From positions 1 through 42,230 of the forward strand of contig NZ_WMBA01000069.1 of NCBI RefSeq assembly GCF_009707865.1: 42,230 nt of DNA. The letters are read 5' to 3'. Below the pieces are notes generated by a model that was not told the DNA's origin, did no database searches, and saw only the letters and a program-made list of their open reading frames with translations. Both the position numbers and the translations under genes were made by a program. Positions 10,735 to 20,225 of this stretch are shown here, one piece after another. Source of the DNA: Amycolatopsis pithecellobii (lineage in GTDB: Bacteria; Actinomycetota; Actinomycetes; Mycobacteriales; Pseudonocardiaceae). How positions within the stretch are numbered: position 1 is the first letter of the stretch; the number at the start of each line of letters is the position of its first letter.

Positions 10735-11484
10735 TCAGCTGCCCCGCCTGACCAGGTCGAAGCACAGCACCGCGGCGGCGGCCGACACGTTCAGCGACTC
10801 GACATCCCCGGGCATCGGAATCGACAACCACCCGGTCAGCAGCTCCGCGACCTCCTCGGAGACCCCCGCCGTCTCGCCGCCGAACACGAAAGCCGCGCGC
10901 TCCGGAAGTTCCGCCTCGAACAGGGCCTCACCACCCGACGCACTCAGCCCGTAGAGCCGGTACCCCGCGTCGGACAGCATCCCCGCGGCCTCCGCCGCCG
11001 TCGCGCATCGCAGCACCGGCGCGCGAAACGCGACCCCGGCGGAAGCCTTGACCACCAACGGATCCAGCGCCGCGACCCCTCGTCGCGGCACGACGACGCC
11101 GCCGATCCCGGCCGCCGTCGCGGTGCGCAGGATCATGCCGACGTTCGCGGGCGTGGTGATCCCGTCGAGCAGAAGCACGCGGGTGGGCAGCGGTGCCTTC
11201 GACAGCGCGGCCGACAGCGGGCGCATCCGCGGCGCGACGACATCGGCGAGTACACCTTGTTCCTGTTTTCCGTTACCCGCCAACACTTTCACCCGGTGCG
11301 CGCTCGCTCGACGCACCTGCACGCCTGCCTTGCGTGCCGCCTGCTCGATCTCCGGGGCCCGCGCGGTGTCGGCCAGGATCACCTTGTCGACTCGCAGCGC
11401 CGGATCGCCGAGCGCTTCGAGTACCGGCTTGCGCCCGTAGACGGTGAGAAAGCGGTCCTTCGGGGATACCTGGGTTTCCTGCAC
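10735..11484 (-). CDS. SpoU/TrmH-family RNA 2'-O-methyltransferase
   Basis: SAM-dependent SPOUT methyltransferase that 2'-O-methylates a ribose in rRNA or tRNA. With GTG 11484 as start (VQETQVSPKDRFLTVYGR) the product is 249 aa. The N-terminal substrate-binding domain (about 10-85; LTVYGRKPVLEAL) resembles the RlmB type. The knotted catalytic domain shows motif 1 (ITTPANVGMILRTATAAG), motif 2 (FVFGGETAGVSEEV) and motif 3 (IPMPGDVESLNVSAAAAVLCF). RlmB-type 23S rRNA methylation is the likelier role, but the target cannot be read from sequence. It diverges from the acyltransferase gene with only 33 bp between start codons. Confidence 0.88.
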   Translation of the reverse strand: MQETQVSPKDRFLTVYGRKPVLEALGDPALRVDKVILADTARAPEIEQAARKAGVQVRRASAHRVKVLAGNGKQEQGVLADVVAPRMRPLSAALSKAPLPTRVLLLDGITTPANVGMILRTATAAGIGGVVVPRRGVAALDPLVVKASAGVAFRAPVLRCATAAEAAGMLSDAGYRLYGLSASGGEALFEAELPERAAFVFGGETAGVSEEVAELLTGWLSIPMPGDVESLNVSAAAAVLCFDLVRRGS

Positions 11485-11501
11485 TGGACCAGTACACCAG
11501 T
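11483..11501. promoter_or_regulatory. Inverted and direct repeats between divergent starts
   Basis: ACTGG-a-CCAGT (11483-11493) is a palindrome, and a second CCAGT follows at 11497-11501. The array covers the start codon of the methyltransferase and the region just upstream of the acyltransferase, a good place for an operator shared by both genes. On the minus strand TTGACA (11502-11507) could be part of a promoter, but I see no matching -10. Confidence 0.4.
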
Positions 11502-11517
11502 ATGTCAAGATCGGGCC

Positions 11518-12924
11518 ATGCCCGATCGGCTGTCCGCGCTCGACGCGTCGTTTCTCTACCTGGAGGACTCGGCGACCCCGATGCATGTGGGCGGAGTCGC
11601 GGTGTTTGAGCGGCCCCGTGACGGGTTCGCCTACGAGCAGCTCCTGTGCCTGATCAGCCAGCGGCTGGGCTACCTGCCTCGCTACCGTCAGCGGGTGCTG
11701 CCCGTGCCAGGGCATCTCGCCCGCCCGGTGTGGGTGGACGATCCCGATTTCGACCTGAACTATCACGTGCGCCGCGCGGCCCTGCCCTCGCCCGGTAGCG
11801 ACGAGCAGCTGTTCGACCTCGTCGCGCAGCTGATGGCACGGCCGATGGATCACGAGCGTCCGCTGTGGGAGGCGTACTTCGTCGAAGCCCTCGCCGGTAA
11901 CCGCGTCGCGTTGATCACCAAGACGCATCAGGCCGTCGTCGACGGGATCGGCACCGTCGAGCTGGGCCAGCTGATTCTGGACACCACACCGAGGCCGTGT
12001 GAGCCGTACGAGGACACTTGGGTACCCCGCCGCTTGCCGTCAACCCCGCGCCTGGTGCTCGACGCGGTGAGTGAGACGGTGCGGCGGCCGGGCGAGCTGG
12101 TGGAGAATATCCGTGTGCTGGCCGGGGACGCCGCCGCCACCGCGGACAAGCTTGCCGACGCCGTCGGCGGGGTCGCGTCGGCCCTGCGCACACTGATCCG
12201 GCCTGCCCCGGCCGGACCGCTGAACCGGCATGTCAGCGGTGGTCGCGTGTTCGCCGTCGTGCGGACCCGGCTGGACGATTTCCGCAAGATCCGGGCCGAG
12301 TTCGGCGGTACGGTCAACGACCTCGTCCTCACCGTGCTCACCGGCGCGTTGCGGGAGTGGCTCCTCTCGCGCGGGGAAAGCCTCGATGCGGGCTCGACGT
12401 TGCGGGCGCTGGTGCCGATGGCGGTGCTCGAGCCGGACGCCGTCGAGTTCTCCACCGCCGGCCTCGTCAACAACCGGGTCGAGGCGCATCTGGTGGACCT
12501 GCCGGTCGGGGAGCCGAACGCGGTGCTGCGGCTGCGCCACGTCAGCCATGCCATGCGCGTCTACACCGACTCCAGCCGTTCGGTCGCGGCGCGTGCCATG
12601 CTGAGAGTGGGCGGGTTCGCGCCGGCGACGATGCATTCGCTGGCGGCGCGGGCCGCCGGGTCCTTCTCCGGCCGGATCTTCAACCTGGTGATCACCAACT
12701 CACCGGGCCCGCAGCAGCCGCTGTTCGCGGGGATGGCGAGGCTGACCGAGATGTACCCGGTGATCCCGCTGGCGCGCAACCAGGCGCTGGCCATCGGGGT
12801 CACGTCCTACCACGGGAATGTCTACTTCGGACTGAACGGAGACCGCAAAGCCGTTTCCGATGTGGGGAACCTGGCCGCGATGGTCGAGGATGCGCTGGAC
12901 GAACTGAAGGGGACGCACTGGTGA
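11518..12924 (+). CDS. WS/DGAT-family O-acyltransferase with altered HHxxxDG motif
   Basis: Homologue of bacterial wax ester synthase/diacylglycerol acyltransferases, which join acyl-CoA to fatty alcohols or diacylglycerol for storage lipids. The 468-aa protein starts MPDRLSALDASFLYLE, typical of the family, and has NDLVLTVLTGALREWL and the C-terminal NLVITNSPGPQQPLFAG. The usual HHxxxDG active-site motif reads HQAVVDG at residues 137-143, so the second histidine, held to be the catalytic base, is Gln138. It may therefore be inactive, act on another substrate, or have a non-catalytic role. M. tuberculosis has tgs3 (Rv3234c) at this position. The last bases overlap the next gene (GTGA). Confidence 0.9.
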   Translation: MPDRLSALDASFLYLEDSATPMHVGGVAVFERPRDGFAYEQLLCLISQRLGYLPRYRQRVLPVPGHLARPVWVDDPDFDLNYHVRRAALPSPGSDEQLFDLVAQLMARPMDHERPLWEAYFVEALAGNRVALITKTHQAVVDGIGTVELGQLILDTTPRPCEPYEDTWVPRRLPSTPRLVLDAVSETVRRPGELVENIRVLAGDAAATADKLADAVGGVASALRTLIRPAPAGPLNRHVSGGRVFAVVRTRLDDFRKIRAEFGGTVNDLVLTVLTGALREWLLSRGESLDAGSTLRALVPMAVLEPDAVEFSTAGLVNNRVEAHLVDLPVGEPNAVLRLRHVSHAMRVYTDSSRSVAARAMLRVGGFAPATMHSLAARAAGSFSGRIFNLVITNSPGPQQPLFAGMARLTEMYPVIPLARNQALAIGVTSYHGNVYFGLNGDRKAVSDVGNLAAMVEDALDELKGTHW

Positions 12925-13412
12925 GGGTCTATCTGCCCGCAACGATCGGGATGCTGCGCAAGCTCGTGTCCGAGGGCAAGCTGCAGCCGCTGGGCGGCAC
13001 CGGGTTCGCGCTCACCCCGGCGTTGCGCGAGTCCTACGTCAGCGGTGACACCGAGGAGCTCGAGTACGCCGCACTGCTCGACGCGGCGCGCGCTTCGCTG
13101 CGGCTGATCGGGGACGACGAAGGGGAGCCGCCGCGCCGTGTGGTGCTCTCGGTGGATGTCGACAACGTGACCGTCCGGTCCGATCTGGACGCTGCGGTCG
13201 TGAAGCTGCCGGGGCCGATCGTGCTCGACGAGGTCGCGGCGGTGCACGTGGACACGGGTGAGGCGGAGGAGGCCGTCCGCGCGGCGGCCGCCATCATCGA
13301 CGCCGCGGACCTCGGCGACCTGGACGCCGAATTCACCCTGGGCGAAGCCGAAGACCACGAACTCGCCTGGTACGCGCCGCAGGAGTTGCCGTTCCTCTTG
13401 GAGCTGTTATGA
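12921..13412 (+). CDS. DUF6912-like conserved protein
   Basis: A 163-aa soluble acidic protein, starting MRVYLPATIGMLRKLVSEGKL, a pattern I associate with the DUF6912 family of actinobacteria. Residues about 60-130 alternate strands and helices (RRVVLSVDVDNVTV, GPIVLDEVAAVHVD), followed by an acidic segment and the end ELAWYAPQELPFLLELL. GTG 12921 overlaps the acyltransferase stop (GTGA), so the two are translationally coupled. The function is unknown; the coupling hints at a link to the acyltransferase but does not prove it. Confidence 0.78.
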   Translation: MRVYLPATIGMLRKLVSEGKLQPLGGTGFALTPALRESYVSGDTEELEYAALLDAARASLRLIGDDEGEPPRRVVLSVDVDNVTVRSDLDAAVVKLPGPIVLDEVAAVHVDTGEAEEAVRAAAAIIDAADLGDLDAEFTLGEAEDHELAWYAPQELPFLLELL

Positions 13413-13532
13413 GGAGCTGTAGGGCCTGCGAACCGGTGCAGGTTGCGGAAACCTGACGCGGCCCCTGGCTCCGGGATCGCCTCCCCATGTGCTGTCCTCT
13501 GGGTCACCTGGCGTCGGAGCAGGCTGTCAGAC

Positions 13533-13540
13533 AAGGAGGA
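13533..13540 (+). promoter_or_regulatory. Strong ribosome binding site of pruA
   Basis: AAGGAGGA, a near-perfect anti-16S complement, ends 5 bp before ATG 13546 and fixes the pruA start despite a longer open frame upstream. Confidence 0.85.
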
Positions 13541-13545
13541 AAACC

Positions 13546-15174
<1,629 letters not shown>

Positions 15175-15186
15175 CCGACGCGGGCG

Positions 15187-16020
15187 TCAGTTGCTGGGCA
15201 GCTTCAGTTCGCCAACCTGGTTGGCGGGCGGCGCCTGCACATCGACAGGTGTACCCCAGTCGCTGTACTTCATGGTGATCTTCATGTCCTGCGCGGTGGC
15301 GGGTGCGCCCGCGGCCTTCATCAGCGCGCTCATGTCCTCGGTGATCTGTACCGGTAGCTTGTCGCTACCCAGCCACAGTTCGACCGGGATGGTCTTCACC
15401 TTCGCGGCGATCTCGTTCAGCTGGGCCTCGGGCAGGCCCGTGTTCTTGAACTTGTCGAAGCCCTTGGCGAAGTCGACGTCGATCCAGTAGTGGGTCACCG
15501 GCTGGCCATCGAGTGTCTCGTGGGCGCTGCGGGTGATCGTTCCGGCTTGCTGGATCTGCTGGAGAGCCTGGCTGGGGTCGTTCTGCTGAGCCTGCTGGGC
15601 ACCGATCTGTTTGGCGACGGCGCTGTCGGCGGGCACCTTCCCCCATGGCTTGCCGGAGGTCATCCGCGCCCGGTACTGCTCGGGCAGCTGCACGTACAGT
15701 GCACGGTCCACGTATCGCATCTCTTCGCGCACCGGACCGACCGTCATGGTCATGTCCATCACGGTGTCGGCGCCGTCGAACCTGGCCTGGCCCTGGGCCG
15801 TGACGGCCTGGCCGGCGAGCGATGATTCGGCCGTGAACTTCGCGGACTTGGCCTTCGCGGTCTGGTCCGTCGCCGCGCGGACGAGCTCCTGCGCGTTGCC
15901 GAAGACGTTCGAGTCGTTGGTGGTCGGGTCGTTCGTGGTCGAGCTGGATTCCGGGCGGGCTCCGCAACCGGCGAGCGTGAGTGCCACCGCGACCGCGGCG
16001 AACACCTGTCTTTTTCTCAT
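15187..16020 (-). CDS. LppX/LprG-like lipoprotein
   Basis: Secreted lipoprotein, 277 aa, with signal MRKRQVFAAVAVALTLAGC and lipidated Cys19. A Ser/Thr/Asn-rich spacer follows, then a LolA-like fold pattern: SAKFTAESSLAG, GQARFDGADTVMDMTMTVG, YVDRALYVQLPEQY, THYWIDVDFAKG and VELWLGSDKLPVQI. This order is typical of actinobacterial LppX/LprAFG-type proteins, which carry lipids or glycolipids across the periplasm; the ligand here is unknown. ATG 16020 gives a classic signal peptide; ATG 16050 would overlap the rsgA stop (ATGA) and add ten residues. Either way it likely shares a transcript with rsgA. Confidence 0.82.
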   Translation of the reverse strand: MRKRQVFAAVAVALTLAGCGARPESSSTTNDPTTNDSNVFGNAQELVRAATDQTAKAKSAKFTAESSLAGQAVTAQGQARFDGADTVMDMTMTVGPVREEMRYVDRALYVQLPEQYRARMTSGKPWGKVPADSAVAKQIGAQQAQQNDPSQALQQIQQAGTITRSAHETLDGQPVTHYWIDVDFAKGFDKFKNTGLPEAQLNEIAAKVKTIPVELWLGSDKLPVQITEDMSALMKAAGAPATAQDMKITMKYSDWGTPVDVQAPPANQVGELKLPSN

Positions 16021-16046
16021 GTTGCCCCAATCGTGTGAAGGGGCTC

Positions 16047-17036
16047 TCATGTTTCCAAACCCGCACGTGACGTAAGTAACCGCCGTAAAGATCGCAATCG
16101 GCGTGTTTCCTGCACCTCGTCGAGCATGCAGTCCGGATCTTCGGGCGGCCCGAGGTGACCGCAGCCCGGCGGGCATTCCTCGGCGGCTTCGGCGAATTCG
16201 GGGAACGCGGAGACGATGTCGTCCGCGGTGATATGGGCCAGTCCGAACGATCGCACGCCGGGGGTGTCGATCACCCAGCCGCCGTCGGGCAGCGGCAGCG
16301 CGACCGCGGCGACCGACGTGTGCCGTCCCTTGCCGACCGCACTGACCTCGCCCGTGGCCAGCGACGCGTCGGGTACCAGCCGGTTCACGAGTGTGGACTT
16401 GCCGACGCCGGAGTGGCCGACGAGCGCGGAAAGCCGGCCGCGCAGGGTGTCGGCCAGCGGCAGTGAATCCTCGTCGTGCCTCGTCACGATCGCGGGCACG
16501 TCAAGGTCGGCGTAGCGGTCGAGGAGTTCGTCCGGGCTTGCAAGGTCGGACTTCGTCAAGCACAGCACCGGTTGCAGCCCGCCCGCGAAGCACGCGACGA
16601 GGCACCGGTCGATGAACCCGGTGCGGGGCGGCGGATCCGCGAGCGCACTGACGATCAGGAGCTGCTCGGCGTTCGCCACGACGACCCGCTCGTACGGATC
16701 GGTGTCGTCCGCCGTGCGGCGCAGGACGCTGGCGCGCTCCTCGACCCGGACGATTCGGGCCAGCGTGTCGGGCTTGCCGCTGACGTCGCCGACGAGCCCC
16801 ACCCGGTCTCCGACGACGACCGGCGTGCGGCCCAGTTCGCGGGCCCGCATCGCGGTCACCACCTGTGCCGGGTCACCGCCGACCGCGCAGGTCCAGCGAC
16901 CCCGGTCGACGGCGATGACCATCGCCTCGACGGCGTCGGCGTGCTCGGGACGGCGTTTGCTGCGGGGGCGTGAACCGCGGCCGGGGCGCACCCTGACGTC
17001 GCTCTCGTCGAGCCTGTGCCAGTCCCTGCCAGCCAA
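16047..17036 (-). CDS. rsgA: Ribosome small subunit-dependent GTPase RsgA
   Basis: Circularly permuted GTPase that checks late 30S subunit maturation. The 329-aa protein has an OB-fold start, then GTPase motifs in permuted order: G4 LTKSD, G1 GHSGVGKST, and G3 DTPGVRSFGL. The zinc module near the C-terminus reads ECPPGCGH followed by PDC. The start is TTG 17036 (MAGRDWHRLDESDVRV after initiation), with AGGGAG about 8 bp upstream; no ATG or GTG fits better. It is the homologue of Rv3228. The aroA gene that separates rsgA from the SRAP gene in M. tuberculosis is missing here. Confidence 0.93.
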   Translation of the reverse strand: MAGRDWHRLDESDVRVRPGRGSRPRSKRRPEHADAVEAMVIAVDRGRWTCAVGGDPAQVVTAMRARELGRTPVVVGDRVGLVGDVSGKPDTLARIVRVEERASVLRRTADDTDPYERVVVANAEQLLIVSALADPPPRTGFIDRCLVACFAGGLQPVLCLTKSDLASPDELLDRYADLDVPAIVTRHDEDSLPLADTLRGRLSALVGHSGVGKSTLVNRLVPDASLATGEVSAVGKGRHTSVAAVALPLPDGGWVIDTPGVRSFGLAHITADDIVSAFPEFAEAAEECPPGCGHLGPPEDPDCMLDEVQETRRLRSLRRLLTSRAGLET

Positions 17037-17132
17037 GCCGGTCTCCCTTTTTCCCTGGACATGTCCGCACACGATGATCCCCGATGTGTGCCACGATGGT
17101 TGTCCGAGTATCTCCACGAAGGAGCTGGCGAC

Positions 17133-17885
17133 ATGTGCGGCCGCTATTCCTCGACCAAGAATCCCGCGGATCTGGTCAAGGAGTTCGACGCGCTGGACGA
17201 GACGGACGGGAAGGCGCGCGACGCCGACTACAACATCGCGCCCACGAAGAACGTGGTGACCGTCGTGCAACGGCATCCGCGTGACGACGAGGGCGAGGTG
17301 CTCGAGGAAGAGCCCGCCGTGCGGAGTCTGCGCGTGATGCGCTGGGGGCTGGTGCCGTTCTGGGCGAAGGACCCGTCGGTCGGCAACCGCATGATCAATA
17401 CGCGGGCCGAGACCGCGACGGAGAAGCCGGCGTTCAAGAGGGCACTCGCCAAGCGGCGCTGCCTCGTGCCGGCCGACGGCTGGTACGAGTGGCGCAAGGC
17501 CGACGGCAAGAAGGAACCGTTCTTCATGACCGGCGATGAGCTGGCGTTCGCCGGGATCTGGGAAAGCTGGCGGGACCCGAAGAAGGACGACGCGGACCCC
17601 CTGATCACCTTCTCGATCATCACCACCGACGCGGTCGGCCGGCTCACCGATATCCATGACCGGATGCCGTTGCTGGTACCGAAGGAAAAGTGGGGCAACT
17701 GGCTCGACCCCGACCGGGCCGAGGTCGGCGAGCTGCTCACGCCGCCGTCAGGGCTCGTCGACACCCTCGAGCTGCGGCCGATCTCCGACCGCGTCAACAA
17801 CGTCCGCAACAACGGCCCCGAGCTGGTGGAGCGTGTCGAAGTCGAGCAGGACCTCGACAACGCGCTGTTCGATTTGCCGAAATGA
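17133..17885 (+). CDS. yedK: SRAP/HMCES-type abasic-site DNA-protein crosslink protein (YedK)
   Basis: Shields abasic sites in single-stranded DNA by forming a thiazolidine crosslink through its N-terminal cysteine. The 250-aa protein begins MCGRYSS, so Cys2 becomes the reactive N-terminal residue once Met is removed, and this fixes the start at ATG 17133, with AGGAG about 8 bp upstream. Other conserved parts are the early Asn in YNIAPTK, MRWGLVPFWAKD, NTRAET, CLVPADGWYEW (catalytic Glu) and TDIHDRMPLLV (His). Corresponds to Rv3226c. Its stop overlaps the next start (ATGA), so it is coupled to the hydrolase gene. Confidence 0.94.
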   Translation: MCGRYSSTKNPADLVKEFDALDETDGKARDADYNIAPTKNVVTVVQRHPRDDEGEVLEEEPAVRSLRVMRWGLVPFWAKDPSVGNRMINTRAETATEKPAFKRALAKRRCLVPADGWYEWRKADGKKEPFFMTGDELAFAGIWESWRDPKKDDADPLITFSIITTDAVGRLTDIHDRMPLLVPKEKWGNWLDPDRAEVGELLTPPSGLVDTLELRPISDRVNNVRNNGPELVERVEVEQDLDNALFDLPK

Positions 17886-18490
17886 CCACGATCGAGATCC
17901 CCACGCCGCATGGCCCCGCACGGGCCGAGCTGCACTGTGCCGAAGAAGGGCAGGCGGTGCTTCTGCTCGGGCACGGCGCCGGCGGTGGGATCGCGGCGAA
18001 GGACCTGGTCGCGGTGACGCGGGCGGCGCAGGCCGCCGGCGTGGACGTCGCGCTGGTCGAGCAGCCGTACCGGGTCGCGGGTCGTCGCGCCCCGGCGCCG
18101 GCGAAGCAGCTCGACGCGGCGTGGCTCGCGGTGGCGGACGAGCTCGGCGAACGGTTCGACGGGCTGCCTCAGGTGTTCGGGGGGCGCTCCTCGGGGGCTC
18201 GGGTCGCCTGCCGGACCGCGGCAGCCGGCCAGGCGGCTGCCGTGCTGTGCCTGGCTTTTCCCGAGCACCCGCCGGGCAAGCCGGAGAAATCGCGCCAGGC
18301 CGAACTGGACGCCGTCGAGGTACCGGCGCTCGTGGTGCAGGGCGAGCGTGACCCGTTCGGCCGCCCGAAACCGTCGGCGCATCACGAGGTCGTCGTCATC
18401 CCGGGGACACATGCGCTCGACAAGGATCTCGACGCGCTTTTCCGCGCCACTTCGGAATGGCTGACCCGGGTCCTGCGGCCCCTGCTCTAA
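17882..18490 (+). CDS. Small alpha/beta hydrolase (KANL3/Tex30-like)
   Basis: A 202-aa alpha/beta-hydrolase-fold protein of unknown substrate. It has the oxyanion-region loop LLLGHGAGGG near residue 30, a nucleophile elbow GGRSSGAR near residue 101, the acid-loop segment LVVQGERDPFG, and a late His in IPGTHALDKDL, so the Ser-Asp-His triad looks complete. This compact form resembles the KANL3/Tex30 group. ATG 17882 overlaps the SRAP stop by four bases, and its own stop overlaps the convergent ybaK stop by four. Confidence 0.82.
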   Translation: MTTIEIPTPHGPARAELHCAEEGQAVLLLGHGAGGGIAAKDLVAVTRAAQAAGVDVALVEQPYRVAGRRAPAPAKQLDAAWLAVADELGERFDGLPQVFGGRSSGARVACRTAAAGQAAAVLCLAFPEHPPGKPEKSRQAELDAVEVPALVVQGERDPFGRPKPSAHHEVVVIPGTHALDKDLDALFRATSEWLTRVLRPLL

Positions 18491-18963
18491 CCGCCGATCG
18501 CGGCGACGGTGGCGCTCGTGAGGCGGATCAGGTCAGCCGGTGCCAGCTCGATTTCGAGCCCTCGCCGGCCGCCCGAGCAGAAGACCGTGTCGAACGTCTC
18601 CGCTGAGGAATCGATCACCACCGGCAGGCGGCTGCGCTGGCCCAACGGCGAAATCCCGCCGAGGACGTATCCGGTGGCGCGCTGTGCGGCCGCGGCCTCG
18701 GCCATCTTCGCGCGCTTGCCGCCCGCCGCCGCGGCCAGCGCTTTCAGGTCGAGCTGACCGGTGACCGGCACGACGCCGACCGTGAGCTTCCCGTCCACGT
18801 CCGCGACCAGGGTTTTGAACACCTGCGACGGTGTGACCCCGAGTGCTTCGGCGGCCTCCAGCCCGTACGAATCGTGCTTCGGATCGTGTTCGTAGGTGTG
18901 CAGCGAGTGCGCGATCTTCTGTTTCGTCAGCACCGCTGTCGCCGGAGTTCCTTTGCCTGCCAT
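18487..18963 (-). CDS. ybaK: Cys-tRNA(Pro)/Cys-tRNA(Cys) deacylase, YbaK type
   Basis: Hydrolyses mischarged aminoacyl-tRNAs, mainly Cys-tRNA(Pro), so that cysteine is not built in at proline codons. The 158-aa length fits. Typical parts are KIAHSLHTYEHDP, the substrate-pocket Lys in SQVFKTLVADVDG, LKALAAAAGGKRAKMA, TGYVLGGISPLGQRSRLPVVID, and ETVFCSGGRRGLEIEL-like residues near the end (DTVFCSGGRRGLEIEL). ATG 18963 diverges from sigH, and the SigH-type promoter lies 35 bp upstream on the other strand. M. tuberculosis carries a related gene split as Rv3224A/B next to sigH. Confidence 0.9.
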   Translation of the reverse strand: MAGKGTPATAVLTKQKIAHSLHTYEHDPKHDSYGLEAAEALGVTPSQVFKTLVADVDGKLTVGVVPVTGQLDLKALAAAAGGKRAKMAEAAAAQRATGYVLGGISPLGQRSRLPVVIDSSAETFDTVFCSGGRRGLEIELAPADLIRLTSATVAAIGG

Positions 18964-18997
18964 GGTTTCCGTAGCCTATGTGGTCGCCACGGCTACC

Positions 18998-19024
18998 GGG
19001 AATGACGCCCGGCTGATGGTCGTT
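18998..19024 (+). promoter_or_regulatory. SigH/SigR-type promoter of sigH
   Basis: GGGAAT at 18998-19003, an 18-bp spacer after GGAAT, and GTT at 19022-19024 (within CGTT) match the known SigR/SigH consensus GGAAT-N18-GTT. Expected start of transcription is about 19030, so sigH would drive its own gene under thiol stress. Confidence 0.82.
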
Positions 19025-19169
19025 GACTGTTGTTGTGATGATGGTTGCCGACACCAAGGGCCGGGCGAGGGGCCACCGCCCCGACCCTGGTCAGCCCGCC
19101 GTACCCGGCCAGCCCAAGAGCCCCCGCGTATCCTCATCGTTGTCTTATGCGCACGGGGAAGGGAAAGGT

Positions 19170-19799
19170 TTGCCGAGCACACCGAACGACGCGACCTCCG
19201 CCGTCGACCAGGAGCAGGCGGACGAACGCGCGGCACGCTTCGAACGGGACGCGATGCCGTTGCTGGACCAGCTGTACTCCGCCGCGATGCGGATGACGCG
19301 TAACCCCGCGGACGCGGAGGACCTGGTCCAGGAGACGTACCTCAAGGCGTACGGCGCGTTCAACTCCTTCAAGGAGGGGACGAACCTGAAGGCCTGGATG
19401 TATCGCATCCTGACCAACACCTACATCAACGGTTACCGCAAGCGCCAGCGTCAGCCGGTGCAGCAGCCGACCGAGGAGATCACCGACTGGCAGATCGCCC
19501 AGGCGGAGAGCCACACCTCCAGCGGCCTGCGATCCGCCGAGGTCGAAGCGCTGGACCGGCTGCCGGACAGCGATGTCAAGCAGGCGTTGCAGCAGCTGCC
19601 CGAGGAGTTCCGGCTGGCGGTGTACCTTGCGGATGTCGAGGGATTCGCCTACAAGGAAATCGCCGAGATCATGGACACTCCGATCGGCACCGTGATGTCC
19701 CGGCTGCATCGCGGCCGCGCGCAGCTGCGGAACCTGCTCGCCGACGTCGCGCGTGACCGCGGTTTCGTCCGGCGCGCTGAGCAGGAGGTGGCGCAGTGA
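19170..19799 (+). CDS. sigH: Extracytoplasmic sigma factor SigH (SigR)
   Basis: ECF sigma factor that turns on thioredoxin and other thiol-stress genes when its anti-sigma partner is oxidised. With TTG 19170 as start, after GGGGAAGGG, the protein is 209 aa. Region 2 shows [22 protein letters not shown] and [23 protein letters not shown]; region 4 shows [25 protein letters not shown] and [17 protein letters not shown]. The frame stays open upstream to TTG 19023, with ATGs at 19038 and 19041, just downstream of the SigH-type promoter. This gives a possible 43-49 residue longer form like the unstable SigR-prime of Streptomyces. The stop overlaps rsrA (GTGA). Confidence 0.96.
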   Translation: MPSTPNDATSAVDQEQADERAARFERDAMPLLDQLYSAAMRMTRNPADAEDLVQETYLKAYGAFNSFKEGTNLKAWMYRILTNTYINGYRKRQRQPVQQPTEEITDWQIAQAESHTSSGLRSAEVEALDRLPDSDVKQALQQLPEEFRLAVYLADVEGFAYKEIAEIMDTPIGTVMSRLHRGRAQLRNLLADVARDRGFVRRAEQEVAQ

Positions 19800-20104
19800 A
19801 CCCGCAAGATCCAGAGTCCGGCAAGGACACGGTCCACTGCAAGGAGGCGCTCGCGGAGATCTACCTTCTGCTCGACCGCGAGTGCAGCCCGGAGCGGGAC
19901 GCGGAGCTGCGGCGGCATATCGAGGACTGCCCGCCGTGCCTCGAGGCGTACGGCATCGACGTCGTGCTCAAAGAGCTGATCGCGCGCAAATGCGGCGGTG
20001 ACCTGGCGCCGGCGCAGTTGAAACAGAAGCTGCGTGCGTCGATCCATCAGCGGGTGAACGTCAGTATCGAGCACACCGAAGTCCGGGCGGAAAACCGCGA
20101 CTGA
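19796..20104 (+). CDS. rsrA: Zinc-binding redox anti-sigma factor RsrA/RshA
   Basis: Holds SigH inactive when reduced and releases it when a disulfide forms and zinc is lost. The 102-aa protein has the ZAS motif HIEDCPPC (HxxxCxxC) near residues 41-48 and an upstream Cys in VHCKEAL that completes the zinc site; Cys in DREC and RKC are further candidates for redox exchange. GTG 19796 overlaps the sigH stop by four bases, which ties the amounts of the two proteins together. A strong terminator follows the stop. Confidence 0.95.
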   Translation: MNPQDPESGKDTVHCKEALAEIYLLLDRECSPERDAELRRHIEDCPPCLEAYGIDVVLKELIARKCGGDLAPAQLKQKLRASIHQRVNVSIEHTEVRAENRD

Positions 20105-20109
20105 CATCC

Positions 20110-20137
20110 GAAAGGCCCCGGCGGACCGGGGCCTTTC
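20110..20137. terminator. Terminator between rsrA and bL37
   Basis: GAAAGGCCCCGG (20110-20121), loop CGGA, CCGGGGCCTTTC (20126-20137): a 12-bp perfect stem with A/T at its base and GGTTTT nearby. It lies between the convergent sigH-rsrA and bL37 genes and can serve both. Confidence 0.9.
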
Positions 20138-20150
20138 GTGGTTTTCACGC

Positions 20151-20225
20151 TCAGGCGTTGGGCTTCTTGCCGTGGTTGGCGCCGTTCTTCTTACGGTCCC
20201 GACGCTTACGCGCGCGCTTCGACAT
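20151..20225 (-). CDS. 24-residue ribosomal protein bL37
   Basis: A tiny gene on the minus strand encodes MSKRARKRRDRKKNGANH followed by GKKPNA and a TGA stop. This very basic 24-residue product matches, from memory, bL37, the small protein seen in mycobacterial 50S structures, with the same RKRRDR core and the ending NHGK-PNA. ATG 20225 has AGGAG 5-6 bp upstream. It lies between rsrA and the histidine kinase, and automatic gene callers often miss it for its size. Confidence 0.92.
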   Translation of the reverse strand: MSKRARKRRDRKKNGANHGKKPNA

